A DNA stretch of 64,000 nucleotides from Pseudobutyrivibrio ruminis CF1b (GTDB lineage Bacteria > Bacillota > Clostridia > Lachnospirales > Lachnospiraceae), in assembly GCF_000424005.1 (NCBI RefSeq), contig NZ_AUJB01000008.1, positions 248,001 through 312,000 on the forward strand, given 5' to 3'. Made by a program: the position numbers and the translations under genes. Shown piece by piece: positions 6,629 through 14,014 of the stretch (positions are counted from its first letter, which is position 1; each line of letters starts with the position of its first letter). Under the pieces are notes generated by a model that was given only the letters and a program-made list of their open reading frames with translations, ran no database searches and had not been told where the DNA came from.

Positions 6629-7035
6629 TGGGATATTATGTAGTAATTGATACGAATGTATTCGTGTCTGCACTTCTTTCTAGTAGAGATGATTCGGCTA
6701 CAGTTCAAATTATTTCAAAAATGATTCAGGGTGAGATAGTACCTGTTTATAGTGAAGAAATAATGAGTGAATATAGGGAAGTTTTGGCCAGAAAAAAGTT
6801 TAAGTTCTCACCTGAGACAGTTAACTACTTATTGGCTGCTGTTGAAAAATATGGTTTGAATGTTACACCATCACCTACAAATACTATACTTCCAGATATG
6901 AAAGATCTTCCTTTCTATGAAGTAGTAATGGAAAAGAGAGATGATAATTCGTATTTGGTTACAGGAAATAAAAAGCATTTTCCTATAGAGCCTTTTATTC
7001 TAACACCAAGAGAGTTTTTGGATATAATTAAATAA
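6628..7035 (+). CDS. PIN-domain toxin ribonuclease (COG1569-like)
   Basis: The 135-residue protein starts VVIDTNVFVSALLS, the first PIN acidic strand, and has SEEIMSEYREVL with the conserved Glu. The last acidic cluster (DMKDLPFYEV and RDDNSYLVTGNKKHFP) completes the metal site. PIN toxins cleave RNA, often initiator tRNA. It follows its RelB-type antitoxin with a one-base overlap. Pairing of a RelB/DinJ antitoxin with this PIN branch is common in Firmicutes. A strong terminator follows. Confidence 0.87.
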   Translation: MGYYVVIDTNVFVSALLSSRDDSATVQIISKMIQGEIVPVYSEEIMSEYREVLARKKFKFSPETVNYLLAAVEKYGLNVTPSPTNTILPDMKDLPFYEVVMEKRDDNSYLVTGNKKHFPIEPFILTPREFLDIIK

Positions 7036-7048
7036 CATGACAAAGAGT

Positions 7049-7087
7049 AGGACTTACAGATTAAAAATCTGTAGGTCCTTATTTTTT
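7049..7087 (+). terminator. Rho-independent terminator of the RelB/PIN operon
   Basis: A 14-bp stem with one G-T pair (7049-7062 with 7066-7079), loop AAA, followed by TATTTTTT. Confidence 0.88.
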
Positions 7088-7134
7088 GAATAATTTTTGG
7101 ATTTTACATTGCGCGATATAGCCTCACTGGAAAA

Positions 7135-7322
7135 TTGGTAGCACCAATGCATTAACTATAATGATATAATAAAAGCAGAATAAGCGAGGGATAATAATGA
7201 CTTATGGTAGTGCAAATCCACACCAAAAACACCTAGCTTGACAAGAAACCAATCTATTCTGTGCAAATTTGCATCAATATGAACTTTCGAAAGCATCAAC
7301 TTTGGTTGGTGCTTTCTTTTTT
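7135..7322 (+). ncRNA. Short transcription unit, possible small RNA or leader
   Basis: The 335-base gap between the PIN gene and the metallo-hydrolase is not empty. TTGGTA (7135-7140), a 16-bp spacer and TATAAT (7157-7162, with a second TATAAT at 7165-7170) make a promoter. A 12-bp hairpin with six T (7289-7322) makes a terminator. The implied RNA is about 150 nt. It holds a 14-codon ORF from ATG 7197 behind GAGGG. It may be a small RNA, a leader controlling the next gene, or a decayed gene. I cannot choose between these. Confidence 0.4.
7289..7322 (+). terminator. Rho-independent terminator upstream of the metallo-hydrolase
   Basis: GAAAGCATCAAC (7289-7300) pairs with GTTGGTGCTTTC (7305-7316), one G-T pair, loop TTTG, then TTTTTT. 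Confidence 0.85.
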
Positions 7323-7370
7323 GAAAAGAAGTACAATACCCTTATACAAAACATAAGTAAGGGGGCAATA

Positions 7371-8006
7371 ATGACAGAAAAGATTAAAGTATTTAAGCAC
7401 AACAGTATTTGCATTGATGTTGGAGACAGGGCGGTTTATGTAGATCCATTTGAGATGGATGAAACACCACGTGATGCTGCATTTATATTAGTTACTCATG
7501 ACCATTATGATCACTTTTCGCCAGAAGCCATTGAAAAGGTCGCTAATAAGAATACAGTGTTAGTTGTTCCTGAGAAGATGAAAGGAAAGGCAGCAGAAGT
7601 TTCAGCAATTGTTGGCAAAATAGAATATGTCAATCCAGGAATGAACTATGATGTGGATGGATTAAGGTTTGAAACTGTTGCTGCTTACAATATTTTAAAA
7701 CCATTTCATCCAAAGAGTGCTGGTTGGGTTGGCTACATCATTTCTGTAGATGGAAAACGTATTTACGTAGCGGGAGATACTGATGCTACTAAAGAGGCTA
7801 AAGCCGTAAACTGCGATATTGCCCTAGTGCCAGTTGGCGGAACTTATACTATGGATGCAAAGAAGGCAGCTGAACTAATCAATACAATTGCACCAGAAGT
7901 GGCTATTCCTGTTCATTATGGTCTGATAACTGGAACTTCTAAGAATGCGGGAGAAGAGTTTTCTAGGTTAGTAAAGTCGCCTGTAAAGGTTGAAGTAAGG
8001 ATATAG
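7371..8006 (+). CDS. MBL-fold metallo-hydrolase (UlaG-like)
   Basis: ATG 7371 follows AAGGGGG; the upstream in-frame ATG at 7269 would run through a terminator hairpin and is rejected. The 211-residue protein has the metallo-beta-lactamase signature THDHYDHF, a YVAGDTD strand with the bridging Asp, and PVHYG with the last His. This is the compact UlaG/YtkL-like branch, in which members act on lactones, phosphodiesters or unknown metabolites. It heads a run of small genes in one direction (YccF, NIF3/CutA-like, TfoX). Confidence 0.87.
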   Translation: MTEKIKVFKHNSICIDVGDRAVYVDPFEMDETPRDAAFILVTHDHYDHFSPEAIEKVANKNTVLVVPEKMKGKAAEVSAIVGKIEYVNPGMNYDVDGLRFETVAAYNILKPFHPKSAGWVGYIISVDGKRIYVAGDTDATKEAKAVNCDIALVPVGGTYTMDAKKAAELINTIAPEVAIPVHYGLITGTSKNAGEEFSRLVKSPVKVEVRI

Positions 8007-8016
8007 GAGGGGCTTC

Positions 8017-8385
8017 ATGAAATTCATCGGAAACGTAATTTGGATAATATGCGGCGGTTTGCTCAGTGCCATAGGCTGGTGGCTAGCAGGAGCATTGTGG
8101 TGCATCACAATTATTGGCATTCCAGTAGGTGTACAGTGCTTTAAGCTTTCATCAATCTCACTTAATCCATTTGGAAAAGATGTGGTAGATGAGGGCGGCG
8201 CTGTGTCTTGCCTGCTGAACATAATCTGGTTTTTTGTTTCAGGGTTGGAGCTTGCTATCGGCAATGCGTTAATAGGAATATTGCTATGTATTACAATTAT
8301 CGGGTTTCCATTTGGTAAGCAGTTTTTCAAGATTGCAAAGCTTGCGATTGCACCATTTGGAGCCAGAGTTGTGAAGGTGGGGTAA
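8017..8385 (+). CDS. YccF-family inner membrane protein
   Basis: The 122-residue protein has two copies of the YccF motif: CITIIGIPVGVQCFKLSSIS with LNPFG, then CITIIGFPFGKQFFKIAKLA with IAPFG. Each copy follows a hydrophobic membrane segment. The family is widespread, membrane-bound and without a settled function. GGAGGGG lies seven bases before the ATG. The gap to the metallo-hydrolase is ten bases, so they are cotranscribed. Confidence 0.9.
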   Translation: MKFIGNVIWIICGGLLSAIGWWLAGALWCITIIGIPVGVQCFKLSSISLNPFGKDVVDEGGAVSCLLNIIWFFVSGLELAIGNALIGILLCITIIGFPFGKQFFKIAKLAIAPFGARVVKVG

Positions 8386-8391
8386 CTTAGC

Positions 8392-8697
8392 ATGTACAAA
8401 ATTGAAACTTTCATACCAAAAGAATCACTGCAGGAACTTCGCCAGGCATTGCTTGAAGTGGATGCAGGTCATATAGGAAATTACAGGGGATGTTTGTCTT
8501 ACTATCCTGTTACAGGCGTATGGTTCTCAGATGAAGGCTCGAATCCTACAGTTGGCCAGAAGGGTCAGTGGAGTGAGGAGCCAGAGCTGAAAGTAGAGTT
8601 TAACGTAGAGGATGCTAACAAGGATAAAACGGTTGAAGCTATCAGGCGGGTTCATCCATATGAGGAGCCGGTAATTAATGCAATTAGGTTAGAATAA
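8392..8697 (+). CDS. NIF3/CutA-like (YqfO C-terminal type) protein
   Basis: The 101-residue ORF reads YKIETFIPKESLQELRQAL, then a middle with YYPVTGVWFSDEGSNPTVG, and ends with RRVHPYEEPVINAIRLE. The HPYEEP motif and ferredoxin-like pattern are those of the CutA-like domain inserted in NIF3/YqfO proteins, here standing alone. Members may sense or bind metals or nucleotides; function is not established. AGGTGGGG inside the end of the preceding gene serves as the ribosome site. Confidence 0.78.
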   Translation: MYKIETFIPKESLQELRQALLEVDAGHIGNYRGCLSYYPVTGVWFSDEGSNPTVGQKGQWSEEPELKVEFNVEDANKDKTVEAIRRVHPYEEPVINAIRLE

Positions 8698-8713
8698 CGT
8701 GGGGGGCGAATAA

Positions 8714-9025
8714 ATGGCATCAAGCAAAGAGTACTTAGAATATGTCTTAGAGCAACTGTCATCACTGGATGATATCACATACAAGGCAATGATGGGTGAG
8801 TACATCATTTATTTTCAGGGGAAGATTGTAGGTGGAATCTATGATGATAGATTTCTTGTGAAGCCGACAAAATCTGCCATGATTATGATGCCAGAAACTT
8901 CTCGAGAATTGCCTTATGAGGGAGCGAAGGAAATGTTGCTGGTGGAGGATATAGATAACAGAGATTTCCTGCATGAGTTATTTAATGCGATGGTAGATGA
9001 ACTGCCAGCACCTAAGAAAAAGTAG
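8714..9025 (+). CDS. TfoX/Sxy N-terminal domain protein
   Basis: The 103-residue protein has the TfoX N-domain pattern: YLEYVLEQLSSLDDITYKAM, MMGEYIIYFQGKIVGGIYDD and FLVKPTKSA. Full-length Sxy/TfoX activates competence genes in gamma-proteobacteria. Stand-alone N-domains like this one are common in clostridia and their role is not known. GGGGGG precedes the ATG, and the gene lies 16 bases after the NIF3/CutA-like gene. Confidence 0.85.
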   Translation: MASSKEYLEYVLEQLSSLDDITYKAMMGEYIIYFQGKIVGGIYDDRFLVKPTKSAMIMMPETSRELPYEGAKEMLLVEDIDNRDFLHELFNAMVDELPAPKKK

Positions 9026-9040
9026 AAAGAAGGAATTAGC

Positions 9041-9253
9041 TTGAAGTACATTGTAAAAAGAATCCAGGAAGCAGACTATGGCTGCGAGGAGCGGCCAGCG
9101 GGTTATCTGCCGCAAGTGTTGCTTCGCTTACGTGACGAGACAGGACAGGAGATTGATATGGAGGTGGCGGATGCAGAGCTGCTGGCCAAGGATATCAATG
9201 AAGGCGACTGGGTATTCTTTGATAAGGATAATGAGATTTTTAAGGAAGATTAG
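9041..9253 (+). CDS. Conserved hypothetical protein (CEERP motif)
   Basis: A TTG start at 9041 lies behind AAGGAA and gives 70 residues: KYIVKRIQEADYGCEERPAG then LLRLRDETGQEIDMEV, ending in the acidic DWVFFDKDNEIFKED. I have seen similar short sequences in Lachnospiraceae but know no function. The next small zinc-ribbon ORF overlaps its 3' end in another frame, so the two may be translated together. Confidence 0.6.
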   Translation: MKYIVKRIQEADYGCEERPAGYLPQVLLRLRDETGQEIDMEVADAELLAKDINEGDWVFFDKDNEIFKED

Positions 9254-9338
9254 AGGCTTATGTTTTTTATGTAGTAATTGTGGCTATGAGACAGCTGAAG
9301 ATTTTGATTATTGCCCAAAGTGTGGGGTGAGGTTTTAG
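9231..9338 (+). CDS. 35-residue zinc-ribbon microprotein
   Basis: ATG 9231, preceded by AAGGA, opens MRFLRKIRGLCFLCSNCGYE and continues to CPKCGVRF. It thus has two CxxC knuckles (CSNC and CPKC) 12 residues apart, a rubredoxin-like zinc ribbon. It overlaps the preceding gene by 23 bases in a different frame. It could instead be a C-terminal domain lost from that gene by a frameshift. The intact pair of knuckles argues for a real product. Confidence 0.5.
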   Translation: MRFLRKIRGLCFLCSNCGYETAEDFDYCPKCGVRF

Positions 9339-9368
9339 AAGTAGATTTAGGTGGTTTGGGAGAAGAAG

Positions 9369-9845
9369 ATGATTGACTGCAGAGAGATTACAGAAGCGGA
9401 CAATGCAGCAGTAGCTGCGCTTGTGCGCGATAATCTAAAGGCTCTTGGGCTGGATATCCCTGGAACGGTATATTTTGATGAGGGCTTGGACCATCTGAGC
9501 GACTTTTACAACAATGATGAGCGCAGATACTATGTCATTGAGGATGATGGCGGTCAGGTGATTGGTGGTATAGGATTTGCCAGGTTTGAACCTATGAAAG
9601 ATACTGCGGAACTTCAAAAGTTGTACCTTTCAGATGGAGCGAAGGGCTCAGGTCTTGGATATGAACTGATTGATTTTGTTGAGGAGAAGATGCGCGAGGC
9701 AGGATACAAGGTTTCCTATCTGGAAACACATGATAACCTGCAGGCTGCTATTCATATTTATGAGAAGAAGGGGTATGTAGAGATTGAACGGCCAAAGGCA
9801 GTTGTGCATAGCACGATGAATAGGTTCTTTAGAAAAGAGTTATAA
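9369..9845 (+). CDS. GNAT-family N-acetyltransferase
   Basis: ATG 9369 (GGGAGA five bases upstream) gives 158 residues; GTG 9351 would add six residues without a ribosome site. The GNAT core is clear: IGGIGFARFEP, then LQKLYLSDGAKGSGLGYELI with the acetyl-CoA pyrophosphate loop, and NLQAAIHIYEKKGYVEIERP at the end. These enzymes acetylate small-molecule or protein amines. The acceptor is unknown. It is the last gene in this run. Confidence 0.88.
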   Translation: MIDCREITEADNAAVAALVRDNLKALGLDIPGTVYFDEGLDHLSDFYNNDERRYYVIEDDGGQVIGGIGFARFEPMKDTAELQKLYLSDGAKGSGLGYELIDFVEEKMREAGYKVSYLETHDNLQAAIHIYEKKGYVEIERPKAVVHSTMNRFFRKEL

Positions 9846-9927
9846 AACCGCATAAAATCAAGGAAAATATATGTGATTTACTGTCCAATAAACCGCGCAT
9901 AAAAATGATAGTAATGAAGTTGGAATT

Positions 9928-10308
9928 TTGATAGATTTATCCAATTGGTCCGATATACTTATTAAGGGAAATGAAAATAGTATATCTATGAAGAATAATG
10001 CGGATGCTATGATGAAGATGAAATATTCACCTAAGAATAGTTTGATATTCCTTCATAATCATCCACAAAATACTTGTTTTTCCGAGGTTGATTTACGATC
10101 GTTTATGACTGCAGATGCAATATATATGATGTCTGTGATTGGTAATAATGGAAGGATTTTTTTTCTAATTAAGACAGATGATTATGATAAAGCTGCATCT
10201 CTGGTTTTTTATGAAAAATTATTTGAAAACTTTGAAGGAAGCAGTGTAAAAGAATTTTTGCGCACTTGTAGAAAAGTCGGTTTGAAGTTTGTATATGGAG
10301 GTGAATGA
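9928..10308 (+). CDS. JAB/MPN-like metallopeptidase-type protein, probably 5'-truncated
   Basis: The only start is TTG 9928, but the frame is open back to 9892 and reads protein-like there too (HKNDSNEVGILIDLSN), so the 5' end looks lost. The core FLHNHPQNTCFSEVDLRSF fits the JAMM pattern HxHP…SxxD of JAB1/MPN and RadC-type proteins, with six rather than seven residues between His and Ser. Such proteins cut isopeptide bonds or act in phage and toxin settings. The gene is followed after one base by a small partner. It may no longer be functional. Confidence 0.5.
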   Translation: MIDLSNWSDILIKGNENSISMKNNADAMMKMKYSPKNSLIFLHNHPQNTCFSEVDLRSFMTADAIYMMSVIGNNGRIFFLIKTDDYDKAASLVFYEKLFENFEGSSVKEFLRTCRKVGLKFVYGGE

Positions 10309-10309
10309 T

Positions 10310-10540
10310 ATGAGAAAACGTGATTTTGTTCAACCTACAGCAGAAGAGATAGAAAGTCGTGAAAAGATGTATGAAGAAGCTGAGCGTCTAGGAATAGATT
10401 TAATGAGTTTTGATGGAAAGAATGAGAATGATGCAGCTAGTAGAGATATTCGCAAGGCTATCGTATATCTAGGAACAGGAAAATCAGTTCCTAAAGATTT
10501 AGAAGAGCGTATTTTAAAGAGGAAGACAGTAGCCAAATAG
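10310..10540 (+). CDS. Small charged hypothetical protein coupled to the JAB-like gene
   Basis: ATG 10310, one base after the JAB-like stop and behind GGAGGTG, gives 76 residues. It is strongly charged and helical: QPTAEEIESREKMYEEAERL, then ASRDIRKAIVYLGTGKSVPK and a basic end. The layout is like an antitoxin or partner protein, but no family is recognised. Confidence 0.5.
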   Translation: MRKRDFVQPTAEEIESREKMYEEAERLGIDLMSFDGKNENDAASRDIRKAIVYLGTGKSVPKDLEERILKRKTVAK

Positions 10541-10568
10541 GTTGATTAATAAGGATTTTTAGTGAATC

Positions 10569-10616
10569 TTGTACCATAAATTACCCTCTGTGATATACTA
10601 ACGATAGTTATCACAG
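10569..10616 (+). promoter_or_regulatory. Promoter with inverted-repeat operator for the WYL regulator
   Basis: TTGTAC (10569-10574) and TATACT (10594-10599) form a promoter with a long 19-bp spacer. CTGTGATA (10588-10595) and TATCACAG (10609-10616) are a perfect 8-bp inverted repeat with 13 bp between arms. The left arm overlaps the -10 and the right arm the start site. Autoregulation by the WYL protein encoded 10 bases downstream is the simplest reading. Confidence 0.6.
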
Positions 10617-10626
10617 GGGTATTTTT

Positions 10627-11613
10627 ATGGCAAAAGGGGCAAATCAAAAACTAAAGCTAAGCTATCTATGTAAAATCATGCAGAAGAAGACTGATGATGA
10701 GCATAGTCTTACATTGGCACAGATTATAAAGGAATTAGAGAAGTACGAAATTACTGCTGAGAGAAAGAGTCTTTATGATGATTTCAAGGTTATGGAGAAT
10801 GATCTTGGAATTGAAGTTATAAAAGAGACTGTGGGCAGAGAGACTTTATATCATGTAGGCAGTCGTGCTTTTGAATTAGCAGAGGTTAAGCTACTTATCG
10901 ATGCAATTCAGGCTTCTAAATTTATATCTAAAAGCAAATCAGATCAGCTGATTAAAAAGATGAATACGTTCGTCAGTGAGTACCAGGCTAAGCAGCTGAA
11001 AAGACAGGTCTATGTAAATGACAGAATCAAGACCATGAATGAGAGCATCTATTATTCAGTGGACTCTATTCATAATGCTCTGATGAACAATAAGCAGATA
11101 GAATTCCTGTATTGTGCCTGGACCTTGGATAAGAAGCTGGAGCCGAAGAAGGAAGGCAAGAAGTATAGGGTAAGCCCTTGGGCTCTTATCTGGGCGGATG
11201 AAAATTATTATCTGGTGGCTTATGATTCTGAAGAAGATAAGGTTAAGCATTATCGTGTAGATAAGATGATAAAGCTTTCTGTTGCGGATGAAAAAAGAAA
11301 GGGCGAGGAGCACTTCAAGAACTTTGATATGACAACGTATGCACTTGAAAACTTTTCAATGTTTGGAGGAGAGATTAAGAAAGTGCATATTGAATTCCCG
11401 AATGAGAATGTGGGAATTTTTATTGATAGATTTGGTAAAGATATTACTATTCGTCCAGCGGGAGAAGGAAGAAGCAAGATAGCAGTTGATGTGGCTGTTA
11501 GCTTACAGTTCTTCGGATGGATATTCAGTCTAGGAAAGGATGTAGCCATTATTGGTCCAGATGCAGTGGTGGATATGTATAAGACTGAACTTCAAAATAG
11601 ATTAACAGTTTAA
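10627..11613 (+). CDS. WYL-domain transcriptional regulator
   Basis: The 328-residue protein has an N-terminal helix-turn-helix (LTLAQIIKELEKYEITAERK) and a WYL domain from about residue 140. The signature RVSPWALIWADENYYLVAYD and the RVDKM strand are typical of WYL, and a WCX-like C-terminal region follows. WYL regulators sense nucleotides or nucleic acids and often control defence genes. This one sits directly upstream of a defence-rich region and has a dyad in its own promoter. Whether it controls the island is inference. Confidence 0.9.
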   Translation: MAKGANQKLKLSYLCKIMQKKTDDEHSLTLAQIIKELEKYEITAERKSLYDDFKVMENDLGIEVIKETVGRETLYHVGSRAFELAEVKLLIDAIQASKFISKSKSDQLIKKMNTFVSEYQAKQLKRQVYVNDRIKTMNESIYYSVDSIHNALMNNKQIEFLYCAWTLDKKLEPKKEGKKYRVSPWALIWADENYYLVAYDSEEDKVKHYRVDKMIKLSVADEKRKGEEHFKNFDMTTYALENFSMFGGEIKKVHIEFPNENVGIFIDRFGKDITIRPAGEGRSKIAVDVAVSLQFFGWIFSLGKDVAIIGPDAVVDMYKTELQNRLTV

Positions 11614-11639
11614 TAACTAATCTATGTGAATTATATATG

Positions 11640-11678
11640 AGCAGCATTTGGTCTTAATTGACTGAGTGCTGCTTTTTT
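11640..11678 (+). terminator. Rho-independent terminator after the WYL gene
   Basis: AGCAGCA (11640-11646) pairs with TGCTGCT (11667-11673), extended by several G-T pairs to a 14-bp stem, followed by TTTTT. Confidence 0.82.
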
Positions 11679-11797
11679 GGATGCAAAAACACAGTAAAAC
11701 CAAGACTTTGAGTAGTCCAATTTATCTCCACTGTCATATGTACAATAAAGATTGATGAACCAACGAAGCTGTAATAAATATTGGAATTCATAGCTCG

Positions 11798-11826
11798 TTG
11801 AAAAAACATCAAAATTGATGTATTAT
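11798..11826 (+). promoter_or_regulatory. higBA promoter with operator in the spacer
   Basis: TTGAAA (11798-11803) and TATTAT (11821-11826) are 17 bp apart. The inverted repeat CATCAA-AA-TTGATG (11807-11820) fills most of the spacer. A bound HigA-type antitoxin there would block polymerase, which is the usual autoregulation. Confidence 0.7.
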
Positions 11827-11844
11827 ACAGATAGGAGCAATGTA

Positions 11845-12171
11845 ATGGAAATTTATGATTATCAAACTTCCGGAGGTAAAAATGTAATCGTAGATTATAT
11901 TGATGGACTTTCTAAAGCGGAGCAGTTAGAAATATATGATATCCGCGATGAAATAAGAGAATCTGGTTTAGATGCCTTTGAAAAATTAAATACTCGACAG
12001 TTGCGAGGGAAGCTTTGGGAGATTAAGGCATCTCAAACAAGAATTATGTATGTAATTATAGATAGTGAAGGAGTTGCTTTTCTACATATATGTAAGAAAC
12101 AGAAGGGTAAAGCAGAGAAACAAGAAATTGATAAGGCAATTAAGCGTGCAAAGCGTGAAGGTCTTATGTAG
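11845..12171 (+). CDS. higB: HigB/RelE-family toxin
   Basis: ATG 11845 follows AGGAG by seven bases and gives 108 residues. The protein fits phage-derived Gp49/HigB-like RelE toxins: VIVDYIDGLSKAEQLEIYDI, then LNTRQLRGKLWEIKASQTRI and FLHICKKQKGKAEKQEIDKA. These cut mRNA on the ribosome. It precedes its antitoxin, the usual higBA order. Confidence 0.87.
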   Translation: MEIYDYQTSGGKNVIVDYIDGLSKAEQLEIYDIRDEIRESGLDAFEKLNTRQLRGKLWEIKASQTRIMYVIIDSEGVAFLHICKKQKGKAEKQEIDKAIKRAKREGLM

Positions 12172-12180
12172 GAGGTTGGA

Positions 12181-12474
12181 ATGTTAGTAAAGAGTGATGC
12201 AAAGAAAGAAAAGAAAATTATAGATCAACTTATAGAAAATGATCCAGAGCTGATGAGGCAACATGAATTATTTAAAGCAGAAATGGCATTCAAGCAAGAG
12301 TTGATTAATACAAGAAAAATGAATAGTCTTACTCAGAAGGATATTAGCAAATTGAGCGGGTTATCTCAGCAGGCTGTGAGTAGAATGGAGAATGGGACAG
12401 GCGGAACAATTGAAACTATTATTAGATACTTGAGTTCCATGGGGTATTCATTATCCATAAAGAAAAATAGCTAA
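12181..12474 (+). CDS. higA: HigA-like XRE-family antitoxin
   Basis: The 97-residue protein has a helical N-terminus and a C-terminal helix-turn-helix, NSLTQKDISKLSGLSQQAVS with RMENG. GGAGG is placed 4-5 bases before the ATG, nine bases after higB. It likely neutralises HigB and binds the inverted repeat in the promoter. After it lies a small GC-rich hairpin (ATCGGC-TTC-GCCGAT at 12,492-12,506) that lacks a T run. Confidence 0.87.
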   Translation: MLVKSDAKKEKKIIDQLIENDPELMRQHELFKAEMAFKQELINTRKMNSLTQKDISKLSGLSQQAVSRMENGTGGTIETIIRYLSSMGYSLSIKKNS

Positions 12475-12596
12475 TTTAAGGAAGGATGGAAATCGGCTTC
12501 GCCGATGGGGGACGAATAAAATAAGCCCCATAAATCCGGCTTTTATGCTATAATTTTACTAGCGTTTTGCTCAATAAATTCACAGGGGAAAATATA

Positions 12597-12890
12597 TTGG
12601 GGAAATTAGTAAGGGACAAGATTCCTCAGATAATTAAGGACGATGGAAAGCGCCCTATAATTAGGACTTTATCCATTGAGGAATACTTAAAGGAATTAGA
12701 TATAAAACTTAATGAGGAAGTGGCAGAATACCAGGCGGACAAATCCATAGAGGAGATGGCTGATGTACTAGAGGTACTAAATGCTATATGTGTAGCTAGA
12801 GGCTATTCTTTAGAGGAGCTAGAAAAGATTCGTAAAGAGAAGTGCGAAGCTAGAGGAGCTTTTAAAGATCGTATCTATTGGGAGGGGTAA
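12597..12890 (+). CDS. MazG-like nucleotide pyrophosphohydrolase
   Basis: I place the start at TTG 12597 (GKLVRDKIPQII), with AGGGGAAA upstream; a further TTG at 12567 adds ten unlikely residues. The 97-residue protein has the all-alpha NTP-PPase motif: EEVAEYQADKSIEEMADVLE, whose ExxE and ExxD residues bind Mg. The family hydrolyses NTPs to NMP and pyrophosphate. A TATAAT is at 12549-12554. It is coupled six bases ahead of an HNH nuclease gene, which suggests a two-gene nucleotide/DNA defence unit. Confidence 0.82.
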   Translation: MGKLVRDKIPQIIKDDGKRPIIRTLSIEEYLKELDIKLNEEVAEYQADKSIEEMADVLEVLNAICVARGYSLEELEKIRKEKCEARGAFKDRIYWEG

Positions 12891-12896
12891 TTGCTG

Positions 12897-14006
12897 ATGG
12901 TTCTGCCTTATTCTGATGAACTTCATATAGAATATCTTAGTAGACTTTTTGATAATACTAGCGAGTGCTACAAATTCTTTTGGTTCAAAGCGATTCTTGA
13001 AAAGGTAATTGCTGGCACCAATGAAATATCATTCAAAGAGCTTGTGGATGATATGATTGCGAATGCTTGGTATATGGGTACAGAGTACTGTCTGAACCTA
13101 GGGCCAAAGGATACTCTGGAGGATGTTGTAAAGCTCATCCAAAAGAAAAATCCTAGCTTTAAATCCAGCATCAAAAAGTCCGACCTTTTAGCGTATCTAT
13201 CAGAAACAAAAGATAAAGAAATCATTTCAAAGAAGAGGACATTGATACTCAATGTACCTTATCGCCTTCAGGCTCCTTTTATGCCAGGAATAAAAGGTAA
13301 AGCCTGGGATGTTCCAAAAGATAATCTTATGGAGAATATTAATAATCACAGTCATATTATGTATTACTTCTTGGGAATTAATGGCCTGTCATCACGAATC
13401 GTTGTGAAGGATGAATGGGTTAACTATTTCGTGAAAAATCAAGAGATAATACGAGGCTGGCTAGAGTACAATATGATTCTCTATCTGCAAAGAAGAAATC
13501 CAAACGTGCCTGGCATAGCAGACAAATTATATCCACCACAGGAAAGAAAGCTGGATGATGTTAAGAAATACTGGAAGCTGATTTTGGCGGTTTCTCCAGA
13601 GCCAGTGAAGGAGATTTATGGCGAGAACATTCTTACCGCGAAGGATATTTCTATAGATCATCATGTGCCATGGTCGTACGTGGCACATGATGAGATGTGG
13701 AACCTGAATCCTACCACGAAAAGCATTAATAGCTCGAAGAGCAATAATTTGCCAGACTGGAACACATATTTTATACGCCTGGCGATGTTAGAGTATCAGT
13801 CATACAGAATGATGCGAGAGTATGATGTGGTGCATAAAGAGTTTGAGAAATGCGCAAAGAAGCATTTCAATGATGATAGATTAAGATATCGTATATACGA
13901 ATCTGATATTGAATACGAACGATTTGAAAAGGAACTGGAGGCAGTGATTCTTCCGGTTTATAAGTCTGCTCAGAACTGTGGGTTTGGGGAGTGGAAGTAT
14001 ATATAG
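12897..14006 (+). CDS. HNH endonuclease-domain protein
   Basis: ATG 12897 lies eight bases after GGGAGGGG and gives 369 residues. Residues 1-240 are an uncharacterised helical domain (PYSDELHIEYLSRLFDNTSE; LILNVPYRLQAPF; LYLQRRNPNVPGIADKLYPP). An HNH motif follows at about 260-295: ISIDHHVPWSYVAHDEMWNL then NPTTKSINSSKSNNLP, with the His pair and Asn residues in place. The C-terminus ends in YKSAQNCGFGEW. I recall the architecture from mobile defence regions, with no proven target. It is paired with the MazG-like gene. Confidence 0.78.
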   Translation: MVLPYSDELHIEYLSRLFDNTSECYKFFWFKAILEKVIAGTNEISFKELVDDMIANAWYMGTEYCLNLGPKDTLEDVVKLIQKKNPSFKSSIKKSDLLAYLSETKDKEIISKKRTLILNVPYRLQAPFMPGIKGKAWDVPKDNLMENINNHSHIMYYFLGINGLSSRIVVKDEWVNYFVKNQEIIRGWLEYNMILYLQRRNPNVPGIADKLYPPQERKLDDVKKYWKLILAVSPEPVKEIYGENILTAKDISIDHHVPWSYVAHDEMWNLNPTTKSINSSKSNNLPDWNTYFIRLAMLEYQSYRMMREYDVVHKEFEKCAKKHFNDDRLRYRIYESDIEYERFEKELEAVILPVYKSAQNCGFGEWKYI

Positions 14007-14014
14007 GTGATTAG

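Noticed and set aside
7269-7370. N-terminal extension of the metallo-hydrolase from ATG 7269
   Set aside because: It would translate through a strong terminator hairpin; ATG 7371 has a proper ribosome site.
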